A stretch of DNA of 64,000 bases from Tumebacillus lacus (lineage in GTDB: Bacteria; Bacillota; Bacilli; Tumebacillales; Tumebacillaceae): NCBI RefSeq assembly GCF_026410385.1, contig NZ_JAPMLT010000005.1, forward strand, positions 186,001-250,000, given 5' to 3'. A model generated the notes under the pieces. The model saw only the letters and a list, made by a program, of their open reading frames with translations, ran no database searches and was not told where the DNA came from. This document shows positions 1-12,567 of this stretch, piece after piece. How positions within the stretch are numbered: position 1 is the stretch's first letter; every line of letters begins with the position of its first letter. The position numbers and the translations under genes were made by a program.

Positions 1-16
1 TTTTTTGATACGGGTC

Positions 17-25
17 TGTTATAAT
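17..25 (+). promoter_or_regulatory. Extended -10 promoter element for the thioesterase-fxsA operon
   Basis: A perfect TATAAT at 20-25 is preceded by TG and one base (TGnTATAAT). The -35 box would lie at or beyond the left edge. It sits 34 bases before the GTG start at 60, so it probably drives the first genes of the window. Confidence 0.55.
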
Positions 26-59
26 ACATGAGAAAGCGGTATAGAGGAGGAATCTGCCT

Positions 60-485
60 GTGACTGACACCTATACAACAGACATTCGCGTTCGTTATTC
101 GGAGACCGATCAGATGGGCATCGTCTACCACGCCAACTATCTGGCCTGGTTTGAAGTCGGCCGCACCGAGTGGCTGCGGGAGTCCGGCTACACCTATCGG
201 GCGCTCGAAGGGGAAGGGCTGATCATGCCGGTCACCGAAGTGGGTTGCAAGTATCACCAATCGGCACACTATGACGACCTGATCCGCGTGACCACCTGGA
301 TTGAATCCTACAACAGAGTCAGGATGCGCTTTGGCTACGAAGTCCGTCGGGAGGACGGGACGTTGCTCGTCACCGGATTTACCGAGCACGTTTTTCTCAA
401 TGAAAGCGGGCATGTGGTGCGCTTGCACAAAACGCATCCGGAGCTGTATGAAGAGATCGCCTCGAAGGCGAGGGATCGGGCATGA
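60..485 (+). CDS. Acyl-CoA thioesterase, YbgC/4-hydroxybenzoyl-CoA thioesterase (hot-dog) family
   Basis: A single hot-dog domain of 141 residues, the usual length for the YbgC/FcbC family. The N-terminal stretch RVRYSETDQMGIVYHANYL carries the family signature, including the Asp of DQMGIVYH that acts in catalysis in studied members. It likely hydrolyses short or medium acyl-CoA esters in the cytosol; the true substrate cannot be read from sequence. The GTG start at 60 follows GAGGAGG at a good distance. The 3' end overlaps the ATG of the FxsA gene by four bases (ATGA), which suggests translational coupling. Family assignment is firm, substrate open. Confidence 0.9.
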   Translation: MTDTYTTDIRVRYSETDQMGIVYHANYLAWFEVGRTEWLRESGYTYRALEGEGLIMPVTEVGCKYHQSAHYDDLIRVTTWIESYNRVRMRFGYEVRREDGTLLVTGFTEHVFLNESGHVVRLHKTHPELYEEIASKARDRA

Positions 486-874
486 AGAGGATCCTGCTGA
501 TCCTTTTCATCGTCATTCCGGCGCTGGAAGTGTTCACGCTGATCCAGGTCGGACAAGTGATCGGCGGCTGGCCGACCTTCTTCCTGATCGTCGGCATCAG
601 TTTCCTCGGTGCCTACCTGGTGAAACAGCAGGGCATGCGCACGCTGGCTCAGGTGCGGCATGAGCTCGCCTCCGGGATGATCCCCGGCGAGTCGCTGCTC
701 GACGGGGCTTGCATCCTCGTGGGCGGCACGCTCCTGCTGACGCCGGGGTTTCTCACCGACATGGCGGGCTTCGTCTTGCTCTTGCCTTTTGTGCGAACCC
801 CTGTGAAAGCGATCTTGAAAGTCTGGTTGATGAAGCAGATGCAAAACGGCCGCTTCCTCTACTACCGCCGTTAG
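482..874 (+). CDS. fxsA: FxsA family membrane protein
   Basis: A 130-residue protein with an N-terminal hydrophobic helix (about residues 3-25), a second near 27-45, the GxxLVKQQG region and a C-terminal hydrophobic stretch LLTPGFLTDMAGFVLLLPF, all typical of FxsA/YtzA. FxsA was named for relieving phage T7 exclusion by F plasmid when overproduced in E. coli; its normal role is not established. In B. subtilis the homologue lies beside the citZ-icd-mdh region, as here. The gene is coupled to the upstream thioesterase by an ATGA overlap. Confidence 0.9.
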   Translation: MKRILLILFIVIPALEVFTLIQVGQVIGGWPTFFLIVGISFLGAYLVKQQGMRTLAQVRHELASGMIPGESLLDGACILVGGTLLLTPGFLTDMAGFVLLLPFVRTPVKAILKVWLMKQMQNGRFLYYRR

Positions 875-895
875 GAAAAAGGAGATGGCTTTGTC

Positions 896-1804
896 ATGCG
901 CCAGAATTCATTGCCCGTCCCGCCGTTTGTTTTTCTGCTGATCGGCGTGCTCGCCGTCTCCTTCTCGGCGATCCTGATCAAATGGTCAGACGCACCGGCG
1001 GCGATCCTCGGGCTGTATCGGCTCGTGTTTACGCTCGCTCTGCTCGGGCCTGTTCTGTTCACCGCATCCTCCCGGCGGGAGATGCGCAGCTTTAACGTCC
1101 GCACATGGGTGCTGATCGCCCTGTCCGGGGCGTTTTTAGCGTTTCACTTTATCTTCTGGATCGGCTCGTTGAAATACACAACGGTCGCCTCTTCGACGAT
1201 CCTGATCACCCTGCAGCCGATCTTTGTCATGGTCATCGCCTATTTCGCACTGAAAGAGCGTACCGGCTGGCGGGCGGTGTCGGGGGCGGGCATCGCGATT
1301 CTCGGGTCGTTTTTCATCGGGTGGGGTGACTTTCGGATCAGCGGGGCGGCGCTGTGGGGCGATTTTCTGTCTCTGCTCGGCACGCTGGTCGTCTCGTGCT
1401 ACCTCGTGATCGGCCAACATCTGCGCAACGCTGTCTCGTCGATGGTCTATTCGTTGCTCGTGTATGTATTTGCCATTGTCGTGATGTTTTTCTATTGCAT
1501 TTGGGAAGGCTATTCGTTGGCGGGCTATCCGGGACGGGAGTGGATGTTGTTCATCCTGCTGGCCGTCATTCCCACCGTGTTTGGGCACACGCTGTTCAAC
1601 TGGCTGCTCAAATACATGAACGCCGCCACCATCTCAATGGCGATCCTCGGCGAGCCGATTGGAGCCACGGTCCTCGCGTGGCTTTTGCTCGGCGAAGCGG
1701 TCACCTCTTCGCAGTGGGTCGGCGGCGCGATCATCATGAGCGGCATCTGGCTGTTCATGACCGCTTCCAAACCGCAAAAAGCGTCAGAGGGTTTCACAGC
1801 GTGA
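896..1804 (+). CDS. EamA/DMT family transporter
   Basis: A 302-residue integral membrane protein with about ten hydrophobic segments and two tandem EamA halves, the second beginning near residue 155. Motifs such as ALSGAFLAFHFIFWIGSL and LGEPIGATVLAWLLLGE are typical of the drug/metabolite transporter superfamily. Such proteins export or import small metabolites; the substrate is unknown. ATG at 896 follows AAGGAGA. It lies 21 bases after fxsA on the same strand and probably shares its transcript. A weak inverted repeat (GGGAT/ATCCC) follows the stop. Confidence 0.88.
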   Translation: MRQNSLPVPPFVFLLIGVLAVSFSAILIKWSDAPAAILGLYRLVFTLALLGPVLFTASSRREMRSFNVRTWVLIALSGAFLAFHFIFWIGSLKYTTVASSTILITLQPIFVMVIAYFALKERTGWRAVSGAGIAILGSFFIGWGDFRISGAALWGDFLSLLGTLVVSCYLVIGQHLRNAVSSMVYSLLVYVFAIVVMFFYCIWEGYSLAGYPGREWMLFILLAVIPTVFGHTLFNWLLKYMNAATISMAILGEPIGATVLAWLLLGEAVTSSQWVGGAIIMSGIWLFMTASKPQKASEGFTA

Positions 1805-1835
1805 AACAACGGTTCGGGATATGAAAAATCCCTTG

Positions 1836-1862
1836 TTGACCCCCTCAAACCTATGGTATGCT
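1836..1862 (+). promoter_or_regulatory. Candidate promoter for icd-mdh
   Basis: TTGACC at 1836-1841 and TATGCT at 1857-1862 have a short 15-base spacer; an alternative -35 is TTGTTG at 1833-1838 with an 18-base spacer. It lies about 165 bases before icd, leaving a long leader that contains the inverted repeat at 1956-1987. Confidence 0.35.
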
Positions 1863-1955
1863 TTATGCAAGATCTGGCACTTTTACAAGACGTATGAAGT
1901 AGCGGGGAATGCGTCAAGGTAAGCGTTTTCTTCTACCATCGAATCAGTGAAAAGC

Positions 1956-1987
1956 GGGTAAGGAGACCATTCTTGGTCACCTTACCC
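1956..1987 (+). promoter_or_regulatory. Inverted repeat in the icd leader
   Basis: GGGTAAGG, one unpaired base, GACC, a six-base loop, GGTC, one base, CCTTACCC: a strong 8+4 bp stem. No T-run follows, so it is not an ordinary terminator. It lies about 40 bases before the icd start and could be a regulator binding site or an mRNA leader hairpin. The function is inferred from position only. Confidence 0.5.
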
Positions 1988-2026
1988 ACTCATATATCTG
2001 TACATACACAGAGGAGGTCATGATTC

Positions 2027-3319
2027 ATGTTTGAGAAGTACACTGCACCTACCGCCGGTGAAAAGATCACCATCGGTGAAAACAGCCAACTGAACGTCCC
2101 GAACAACCCGATCATTCCGTTCATCGAAGGTGACGGCATCGGTCCGGACATCTGGAACGCATCCGTTCGCGTCATCGACGCAGCTGTTGAGAAAGCTTAC
2201 AACGGCGAGAAGAAAATCGAATGGTTCGAAGTGCTGGCAGGCGAAAAGGCGTTTAACCAGACGGGCGAATGGCTCCCGGCTGACACCTTGACCGCATTCC
2301 GCGAGTATCTCGTCGGCATCAAAGGCCCGCTGACCACTCCGGTCGGCGGCGGCATCCGTTCCCTGAACGTTGCCCTGCGTCAAGAGCTCGACCTGTTCGC
2401 ATGCGTGCGCCCGGTGCGCTACTTCAACGGCGTTCCGTCCCCGGTCAAACACCCGGAGCTGGTCGACATGGTCATCTTCCGCGAAAACTCGGAAGACATC
2501 TATGCGGGCATCGAGTACGCAGAAGGCACCGACGAAGTGAAAAAGCTGATCTCCTTCCTGCGTGAAGAGCTGGGCGCGAAAAAGATCCGCTTCCCGGAAA
2601 CCTCCGGCATCGGCATCAAGCCGGTCTCCAAAGAAGGCACCGAGCGTCTCGTTCGCTCCGCGATCGAATACGCGATCAAACAAAACCGCAAGTCGCTCAC
2701 CTTGGTGCACAAAGGCAACATCATGAAGTTCACCGAAGGCGCCTTCAAAACTTGGGGTTATGAATTGGCCGAGCGTGAATATGGTGATAAAGTGTTCACT
2801 TGGGCACAATATGACCGCATCAAAGACGCAGAAGGCACTGACGCGGCGAACAAAGCTCAATCCTCCGCGGAAGCAGCGGGCAAGCTGATCGTCAAAGACG
2901 TCATCGCCGACGCATTCCTGCAACAGATCCTCACCCGTCCGGCTGAGTACGACGTCATCGCGACCCTCAACCTGAACGGCGACTATATCTCCGACGCACT
3001 GGCTGCACAAGTCGGCGGCATCGGCATTGCGCCGGGCGCAAACATCAACTACGTGACCGGTCACGCGGTCTTCGAAGCAACGCACGGCACCGCTCCGAAG
3101 TACGCGGGTCTCGACAAAGTCAACCCGGGCTCGGTCATCCTGTCGGCTGTCATGATGCTCGAATTCCTGGGCTGGCAAGAAGCGGCTGACTCCATCGTCA
3201 AGTCTCTGGAAAAGACCATCGACCAAAAGACGGTCACCTATGACTTCGCACGCATGATGGAAGGCGCAAACGAAGTGAAAACGTCCGTATTTGCAGACGC
3301 TCTGATCAAGAACCTGTAA
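2027..3319 (+). CDS. icd: NADP-dependent isocitrate dehydrogenase
   Basis: This 430-residue protein converts isocitrate to 2-oxoglutarate with NADP in the TCA cycle. It has the full length and motifs of the E. coli/B. subtilis Icd type: the substrate-binding serine loop [13 protein letters not shown], the [12 protein letters not shown] segment, the lysine region [13 protein letters not shown], and the metal-binding [20 protein letters not shown] at 2027 follows GAGGAGGT. It is followed 40 bases later by mdh, and both share codon style typical of highly expressed genes. In B. subtilis citZ lies directly upstream; here it is 14 kb away. Confidence 0.97.
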   Translation: MFEKYTAPTAGEKITIGENSQLNVPNNPIIPFIEGDGIGPDIWNASVRVIDAAVEKAYNGEKKIEWFEVLAGEKAFNQTGEWLPADTLTAFREYLVGIKGPLTTPVGGGIRSLNVALRQELDLFACVRPVRYFNGVPSPVKHPELVDMVIFRENSEDIYAGIEYAEGTDEVKKLISFLREELGAKKIRFPETSGIGIKPVSKEGTERLVRSAIEYAIKQNRKSLTLVHKGNIMKFTEGAFKTWGYELAEREYGDKVFTWAQYDRIKDAEGTDAANKAQSSAEAAGKLIVKDVIADAFLQQILTRPAEYDVIATLNLNGDYISDALAAQVGGIGIAPGANINYVTGHAVFEATHGTAPKYAGLDKVNPGSVILSAVMMLEFLGWQEAADSIVKSLEKTIDQKTVTYDFARMMEGANEVKTSVFADALIKNL

Positions 3320-3359
3320 GTCTGACAGATCACGAATCAGCGAATTGGAGGAGAACGCC

Positions 3360-4298
<939 letters not shown>

Positions 4299-4311
4299 TC
4301 GAATTTTCAAA

Positions 4312-4347
4312 AAAGAGACCCCGGAGTGTAACGTCCGGGGTCTCTTT
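4312..4347 (+). terminator. Rho-independent terminator after mdh
   Basis: A 14-bp perfect stem AAAGAGACCCCGGA / TCCGGGGTCTCTTT with an 8-base loop begins 14 bases after the mdh stop. Confidence 0.85.
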
Positions 4348-4967
4348 GTGTCTAATGACATGAAACGACCGATTTTGTGGGGGTTACAATTCGACTAAAA
4401 ACTTCGAAATCGTGTAGAATACTGTAGAATGATGTCGTTTGAGTCTGGAAATATTCTAGTATTGTGACGAATATAGTCATAAATTACTCGCAAGACCTAC
4501 ACGTTTGTGTTATTGTATTTCTTGTGGCTGCTTGTATTGTGACTATTCCGTGGAAATAGAGGGGCATATTCGCTCGTTTCTCACCGTAATTTATCTGTGG
4601 ACGAGTGTCCCGTCGTGGACTATAATTTTCGTGAATAGTCAGTAATTTTATCTCGGGTATTAGGCTGGAGCCTTACCATACAACTACTTTTAACATCTTC
4701 AGGTGACTACTCCATGATGAGGGGGGCTGCGGGGGCGAAGGAAATGCAGAAGCGTTGTACGAAACCGCTTCCATCATTTTCGCAAGGGAACAAAAAGGGC
4801 ATGGATTTCAGAGGGCCGGTGGCAGAACAGGGACGCTTGCAGTGGTGGGCACCGCAGTCGATTCCCATTAAAAATCACTGGCGAAAGCAGAGAAAAAAAA
4901 GTAGACTAATGGCTGTATCTTCAATCACTCGTAAAAAACAAAAACTACTCTTTTGGGAGGTGTGGTT
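4348..4967 (+). other. 620-bp gene-free, AT-rich region upstream of oppB
   Basis: No convincing gene was seen. The first part (about 4380-4700) is clearly richer in A+T than its surroundings. It repeats ATTGTGAC at 4461 and 4536, and has TGACTATTC (4541-4549) facing GAATAGTCA (4633-4641), a 9-bp perfect inverted repeat. It probably carries the promoter and regulatory sites of the opp operon. An oppA binding-protein gene, often found at this position, is absent. Confidence 0.5.
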
Positions 4968-5897
4968 GTGCTTCGTTTTATCCTCCGTCGTTTCGCTTAT
5001 GGACTGATCACCCTCTGGGTCATCGTCTCGCTGACCTTCATCTTGATGCATAACCTTCCGGGCGATCCGTTTGCCAACTCGGAAAAATTGACGCCGGAAG
5101 CTCGCGCAATCCTGATGAAAACTTACGGTCTGGACCAGCCGATCTGGATCCAGTACGGTGCATATGTCAAGAAGGTCTTCTCTCTGGACCTTGGGGTTTC
5201 GTTCTACTATCCGACAAGATCGGTTAACGAGATCATCGCGGGCACGTTCCCGACTTCTGCACAACTCGGTCTGTTTGCGATTACGATTGCTGTAATCGTC
5301 GGTCTCACTCTCGGTATCATCGCTGCGTTGAACCACAACAAATCGTGGGACTACTTCGCAATGTTCACAGCGATTGTCGGTGTCTCGGTGCCGGCCTTCG
5401 TTATCGGTCCGCTGCTGTCCTACTATGTAGGTGTTAAGCTCGGCATCCTGCCGCCGGCACTGTGGAAAGGTCCGGAGTACTGGGTACTGCCGACCATCAC
5501 CCTGTCGTTCACGACGCTGGCTACCATGGCTCGTATGATGCGTACGTCCATGCTGGACGTCATCAACCAGGACTACATCAAGACTGCAAAATCCAAAGGT
5601 CTGTCCCAGATTACGATCGTCTTCAAACATACGATCCGTAACGCGATCATGCCGATCATCACGATCCTTGGCCCGCTGACCGTCAACATCATCACCGGTA
5701 CTCTCGTCGTCGAGCAGATCTTCGCAGTTCCGGGCATGGGCAAACACTTTGTCCAGTCCATCTCGACCAACGACTACACGATGATCATGGGTCTGACGAT
5801 CTTCTACTCGGCGCTTCTGATCCTGGCGATCATCATCACGGACATCCTGTACGGGATCGTTGACCCGCGCATCCGTCTGTCGAAAGGTGGGAAGTAA
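4968..5897 (+). CDS. oppB: Oligopeptide/dipeptide ABC transporter permease, OppB type
   Basis: A 309-residue permease with six predicted membrane helices. The N-terminal segment RRFAYGLITLWVIVSLTF and the LPGDPF motif are diagnostic of OppB/DppB. The EAA loop (ARMMRTSMLDVINQDYIKTA..GL) contacts the ATPase subunits. It forms the membrane channel with the next gene product and imports peptides or related solutes, possibly nickel. The GTG at 4968, seven bases after GGGAGG, is preferred over the upstream in-frame TTG at 4953, which overlaps the ribosome site. First gene of a tight oppBCDF operon. Confidence 0.93.
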   Translation: MLRFILRRFAYGLITLWVIVSLTFILMHNLPGDPFANSEKLTPEARAILMKTYGLDQPIWIQYGAYVKKVFSLDLGVSFYYPTRSVNEIIAGTFPTSAQLGLFAITIAVIVGLTLGIIAALNHNKSWDYFAMFTAIVGVSVPAFVIGPLLSYYVGVKLGILPPALWKGPEYWVLPTITLSFTTLATMARMMRTSMLDVINQDYIKTAKSKGLSQITIVFKHTIRNAIMPIITILGPLTVNIITGTLVVEQIFAVPGMGKHFVQSISTNDYTMIMGLTIFYSALLILAIIITDILYGIVDPRIRLSKGGK

Positions 5898-5899
5898 CG

Positions 5900-6814
5900 A
5901 TGCAAACTGTAGCACAAGAAAAGTTCAAACCGATCTCCAAAGATCAAAACGCAGAACGCGTCGTTCGCCCATCGATGAGCTATTGGGCAGACGCTTGGCG
6001 CCGCCTGAAAAAGAACAAACTCGCAATGGTCGGTTTGATCGTTCTCGTCGTTCTGACGATTCTGGCGATCATCGGTCCGTTCGTTCAACCATATTCGTAT
6101 CAAGAGCAAGATCTTGTTGCGCGTAACCAAGCTCCGAACGCACAACACTGGTTCGGCACCGACGACTTCGGTCGTGACCAATGGGTCCGCATCTGGTGGG
6201 GGACTCGTATCTCCCTGTTCATCGGGATCACGGCAGCCGTCCTCGACTTTACCATCGGGGTTCTGTACGGCGGGATCTCCGCTTACTTCGGCGGCCGCGT
6301 CGATGACATCATGCAACGCTTCATTGAGATTATCTACGGCATTCCGTACCTGATTTTGATCATTCTGTTGATCATGGTCATAGGACCGGGCGTCTTCACG
6401 ATTATCTTGGCACTGGCAACAACAGGCTGGGTGGGCATGGCGCGACTGGTTCGCGGTCAGATCCTCTCGCTGAAAGAACAAGAGTACGTTCTGGCAGCCC
6501 GCACCCTCGGTGCATCCCCGGCGCGCATCATCCTGCGCCACCTGATCCCGAACGCACTGGGCGTCATCATCGTCAACGCGACGTTCACCGTTCCGGGTGC
6601 TATCTTCGCCGAGGCCTTCCTGTCCTTCATCGGTCTTGGCATCAAGGTTCCGCTCGCGTCGCTCGGTTCCTTGCTCAACGACGGCGTCGGCTCCATGCGC
6701 AACTTCCCGTGGCGCCTGATCTTCCCGTCGATGGTCTTCTCGCTGATCATGCTGTCCTTCAACTTGCTTGGCGACGGCCTGCGCGACGCGCTCGACCCGC
6801 GACTTCGTAAATAA
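5900..6814 (+). CDS. oppC: Oligopeptide/dipeptide ABC transporter permease, OppC type
   Basis: A 304-residue permease with a cytosolic N-terminal tail (SMSYWADAWRRLKKNKLAMVG) typical of OppC/DppC, then about six membrane helices. The periplasm-type motif HWFGTDDFGRDQWVRIWWG is highly characteristic, as is the EAA loop near ILSLKEQEYVLAARTLGAS. It pairs with OppB; its ATG lies 2 bases after the oppB stop. The substrate cannot be told from the permease alone. Confidence 0.93.
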   Translation: MQTVAQEKFKPISKDQNAERVVRPSMSYWADAWRRLKKNKLAMVGLIVLVVLTILAIIGPFVQPYSYQEQDLVARNQAPNAQHWFGTDDFGRDQWVRIWWGTRISLFIGITAAVLDFTIGVLYGGISAYFGGRVDDIMQRFIEIIYGIPYLILIILLIMVIGPGVFTIILALATTGWVGMARLVRGQILSLKEQEYVLAARTLGASPARIILRHLIPNALGVIIVNATFTVPGAIFAEAFLSFIGLGIKVPLASLGSLLNDGVGSMRNFPWRLIFPSMVFSLIMLSFNLLGDGLRDALDPRLRK

Positions 6815-6826
6815 GGAGGTATCGCC

Positions 6827-7855
6827 ATGAACAACATTCTCGAAGTAAAAGACCTAAAAGTGTCGTTCCACACCTACGCTGGTGAAATTCAAGCGGTGCG
6901 CGGCGTTACCTTCAACCTGAAAAAAGGTGAAGCGCTGGCGATCGTTGGTGAATCCGGTTGCGGCAAATCCGTAACTTCTCAAGCGATCATGCGTTTGATC
7001 GCAACCCCGCCGGGTGAGATCAAATCGGGTTCCTCGATCCTCTTCGACGGTAAAACCGACATCGTAAAACTGACCGATAAAGAAATGGAATCCGTTCGCG
7101 GTTCCGAGATGGGCATGATCTTCCAAGACCCGATGACCTCGCTCAACCCGACCATGAAGGTCGGCGCGCAGATCACCGAAGGTCTGATCAAGCACCAAGG
7201 TCTGTCCAAGCAAGCTGCGCGTGAACGCGCGATCGAAATGCTTCGTCTGGTCGGCATGCCGAACCCGGAAGCACGCATCGACCAATATCCGCACCAATTC
7301 TCCGGCGGTATGCGTCAACGCGTCATGATCGCCATCGCGCTGGCGTGCAACCCGAAACTTCTCATCGCCGATGAGCCGACCACCGCTCTCGACGTGACGA
7401 TCCAAGCTCAGATCATCGACCTGATGCGCGATCTGCAAGAGAAGACCGGCGCTTCCATCATCATCATCACCCATGACCTCGGCGTCGTAGCCGACATCGC
7501 ACAGCGCGTTGTCGTTATGTATGCAGGCAAAGTCGTCGAACAAGGTTCTGTTGATGATATTTTCTACAATCCGCAACATCCGTATACCTGGGGTCTGCTG
7601 CGCTCTGTTCCGCGTCTCGACAACGACGAGAAAGAGCCGCTGGTTCCGATCGAAGGTACCCCGCCGGATCTGTTTGCACCGCCGAAGGGCTGCGCGTTCG
7701 CTGCTCGCTGCCCGTACGCGATGGAGATCTGCCTCGAATCCGATCCGGAAATCGAGAACGTCTCCGCAGGTCACAGCGCTGCTTGCTGGCTTCTCCACCC
7801 GAACGCTCCGAAAGTTGAACGTCCAGTAGAAGTGGGGGGGCATCACAATGGCTAA
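6827..7855 (+). CDS. oppD: Oligopeptide ABC transporter ATP-binding protein, OppD type
   Basis: A 342-residue ABC ATPase. Walker A is GESGCGKS, the Q-loop lies in MIFQDPMTSLNPTM, the ABC signature is FSGGMRQR, Walker B is LLIADEPTTALDVT and the switch histidine is in IITHDLGVV. The C-terminal oligopeptide-transporter extension contains the cysteine cluster CAFAARCPYAMEIC, which in several relatives binds an Fe-S cluster. It powers transport with OppF. The stop overlaps the oppF start by 8 bases. Confidence 0.94.
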   Translation: MNNILEVKDLKVSFHTYAGEIQAVRGVTFNLKKGEALAIVGESGCGKSVTSQAIMRLIATPPGEIKSGSSILFDGKTDIVKLTDKEMESVRGSEMGMIFQDPMTSLNPTMKVGAQITEGLIKHQGLSKQAARERAIEMLRLVGMPNPEARIDQYPHQFSGGMRQRVMIAIALACNPKLLIADEPTTALDVTIQAQIIDLMRDLQEKTGASIIIITHDLGVVADIAQRVVVMYAGKVVEQGSVDDIFYNPQHPYTWGLLRSVPRLDNDEKEPLVPIEGTPPDLFAPPKGCAFAARCPYAMEICLESDPEIENVSAGHSAACWLLHPNAPKVERPVEVGGHHNG

Positions 7856-8810
7856 CACCGATAACATTCTCGAGGTCAAAAACCTCAAGAAATACTTCGA
7901 TATGGGCCGTGGCAGTGTTCTGAAGGCAGTCGACAACGTCTCCTTCTCGATCAAGCGCGGCGAAACGTTCGGTCTGGTCGGCGAGTCCGGTTGCGGCAAG
8001 TCCACCACCGGTCGTACGATCATCCGTCTCTACGGCGCGACCGAAGGTCAAGTCCTGTTCAACGGTCAAGACGTCCACAAAATGGGCGGCCGCGACCTGC
8101 GTTCGTTCAACCGTAAAATGCAGATGATCTTCCAAGACCCGTACGCATCGCTCAACCCGCGTATGACCGTCGGCGACATCATCGGCGAAGGCATCGACAT
8201 CCACAAGCTGATGGCAGGCCGTCAACGCCAAGAGCGCATCTACTCCTTGCTGGAAACTGTCGGTCTGAACTCCGAGCACGCTTCCCGCTTCCCGCACGAA
8301 TTCTCGGGCGGTCAGCGTCAGCGTATCGGCATCGCGCGCGCTCTGGCTATCGAGCCGGAGTTCATCATCGCGGACGAACCGATCTCCGCACTGGACGTAT
8401 CGATCCAAGCGCAGGTCGTCAACCTGATGAAGGAACTGCAAGAAGAGCGCGGCCTGACCTACCTGTTCATCGCCCATGACTTGGCGATGGTCAAGCACAT
8501 CTCCGACCGCATCGGCGTCATGTACCTGGGCTCGCTGGTTGAGGTGGCAGAAGGCAACGAACTGTATCGCAAGCCGTTGCATCCGTATACCCAAGCGCTG
8601 CTCTCGGCGATCCCGATCCCGGACCCGGAGATCGAACGCACCCGCGAGCGCATCATCCTCGAAGGCGACGTTCCGTCCCCGATCAACCCGCCATCCGGTT
8701 GCCGTTTCCGCACCCGTTGCCCGAAGGCAATGCCGGAATGCGCGCAGATCGTACCGGAGCTCAAAGAAGTCGAGCCGAACCATCACGTGGCTTGCCTGCT
8801 TTACTCCTAA
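7848..8810 (+). CDS. oppF: Oligopeptide ABC transporter ATP-binding protein, OppF type
   Basis: A 320-residue partner ATPase of OppD. It has Walker [24 protein letters not shown], signature FSGGQRQR, Walker [15 protein letters not shown] and switch HD, plus the C-terminal extension with [14 protein letters not shown]. Last gene of the operon, followed by a terminator at 8827. No oppA solute-binding gene lies in the operon or elsewhere in this window, so the binding protein must be encoded elsewhere. Confidence 0.94.
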   Translation: MANTDNILEVKNLKKYFDMGRGSVLKAVDNVSFSIKRGETFGLVGESGCGKSTTGRTIIRLYGATEGQVLFNGQDVHKMGGRDLRSFNRKMQMIFQDPYASLNPRMTVGDIIGEGIDIHKLMAGRQRQERIYSLLETVGLNSEHASRFPHEFSGGQRQRIGIARALAIEPEFIIADEPISALDVSIQAQVVNLMKELQEERGLTYLFIAHDLAMVKHISDRIGVMYLGSLVEVAEGNELYRKPLHPYTQALLSAIPIPDPEIERTRERIILEGDVPSPINPPSGCRFRTRCPKAMPECAQIVPELKEVEPNHHVACLLYS

Positions 8811-8826
8811 TACCGTTTCAAATGAC

Positions 8827-8861
8827 AAGTGCCATCCGAAACCTTTCGGGTGGCACTTTTT
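8827..8861 (+). terminator. Rho-independent terminator after oppF
   Basis: Stem AAGTGCCA(T)CCGAAA / TTTCGG(G)TGGCACTT followed by a T-run. It lies 17 bases after the oppF stop. Confidence 0.85.
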
Positions 8862-8864
8862 CTA

Positions 8865-8873
8865 TGCTACAAT
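8865..8873 (+). promoter_or_regulatory. Extended -10 promoter element for polA
   Basis: TGCTACAAT: TG, one base, then TACAAT (8868-8873), directly after the oppF terminator and 53 bases before the polA start. No good -35 is visible. Confidence 0.45.
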
Positions 8874-8925
8874 AGAACGCAGCAGTACAATTGAACGCAG
8901 GACAAACCCCTAAGAGGTGGATAGA

Positions 8926-11610
<2,685 letters not shown>

Positions 11611-11640
11611 CGAACAACAGACAGAGAGGATGACCCCTTG

Positions 11641-12480
11641 ATGCCGGAATTGCCGGAGGTTGAAACGGTTCGACGAGGGCTGGCCGCGCTGGTGATCGGC
11701 AAGACGATCTCCCGCGTGACCGTCACGCTCGGCCGGATCATCCGCACGCCCGATGATGTCGAACAGTTTAAGCTGATGCTCGAAGGGCTGATCCTCGACG
11801 AAGTCAGCCGCAGAGGGAAATACCTGTTGCTGGGCGTCGGCCCCTACACGCTGGTCTCGCACCTGCGCATGGAAGGGCGCTACGGGCTGTATCGGGCGGA
11901 GGACCCGGTGGAGAAGCACACGCACGTGATCTTTCATTTCACCGACGGCACCGAACTGCGCTACAAGGACGTGCGTCAATTCGGGACGATGGACTTGGTG
12001 CCGCGGGGTGACTTTTCCTCGTTGCCGGGTCTTCAGTCGCTCGGGCCGGAGCCGCTCGACGAGTCGTTCACTTCCGAGGTGTTCGCCGGGCAGGTGCGCA
12101 AACGGCGGAGCGGCAAAATGAAAGTTTTGCTCCTCGATCAGACATTTGTCGCGGGGCTTGGCAATATTTATGTGGATGAGGTGCTGTTTCAATCGGGCGT
12201 CCACCCGGAGACAGCAGCGCCGCAACTCTCGGACGAGCAAGTGACTCGCATGCACGCGGCTATCGTCGATGTGCTGCGCCGTTCGGTGGAACTGGGCGGC
12301 TCGTCGATCAAGTCGTACGTCAACGGCTACGGCCAAGAGGGCGGCATGCAGCATCAACTGCGCGTCTACGGCATGGAGCGCACGCCCTGTCCGCAATGCG
12401 GCGTCGAGATCGTCAAAACGCGCGTCGCCGGTCGCGGGACGCATTTCTGTCCGGTCTGCCAACCGGAGCCAAAAGCCTGA
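11641..12480 (+). CDS. mutM: Formamidopyrimidine-DNA glycosylase
   Basis: A 279-residue base-excision repair enzyme that removes 8-oxoguanine and FaPy lesions and nicks the strand. The start MPELPEVETVRRGL supplies the catalytic Pro2 and Glu3, so the ATG at 11641 is certain (the in-frame TTG just before it is not used). LGNIYVDEVLF and the C-terminal zinc finger with CPQC...CPVC are present. It lies in the order polA-mutM-ytaF-coaE. Confidence 0.97.
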   Translation: MPELPEVETVRRGLAALVIGKTISRVTVTLGRIIRTPDDVEQFKLMLEGLILDEVSRRGKYLLLGVGPYTLVSHLRMEGRYGLYRAEDPVEKHTHVIFHFTDGTELRYKDVRQFGTMDLVPRGDFSSLPGLQSLGPEPLDESFTSEVFAGQVRKRRSGKMKVLLLDQTFVAGLGNIYVDEVLFQSGVHPETAAPQLSDEQVTRMHAAIVDVLRRSVELGGSSIKSYVNGYGQEGGMQHQLRVYGMERTPCPQCGVEIVKTRVAGRGTHFCPVCQPEPKA

Positions 12481-12567
12481 CCGAAGTCCTGACTCATCGT
12501 CTGGAAAACACTCTTTCCCTGCCCAGCGCATATCGTGTAGGCAGATTGCAGGGAAGGAGGAGACAGC

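Noticed and set aside
4714-5007. 97-codon ORF upstream of and overlapping oppB
   Set aside because: No ribosome site at its start, unusual composition, and it runs through the oppB start region; taken as chance.
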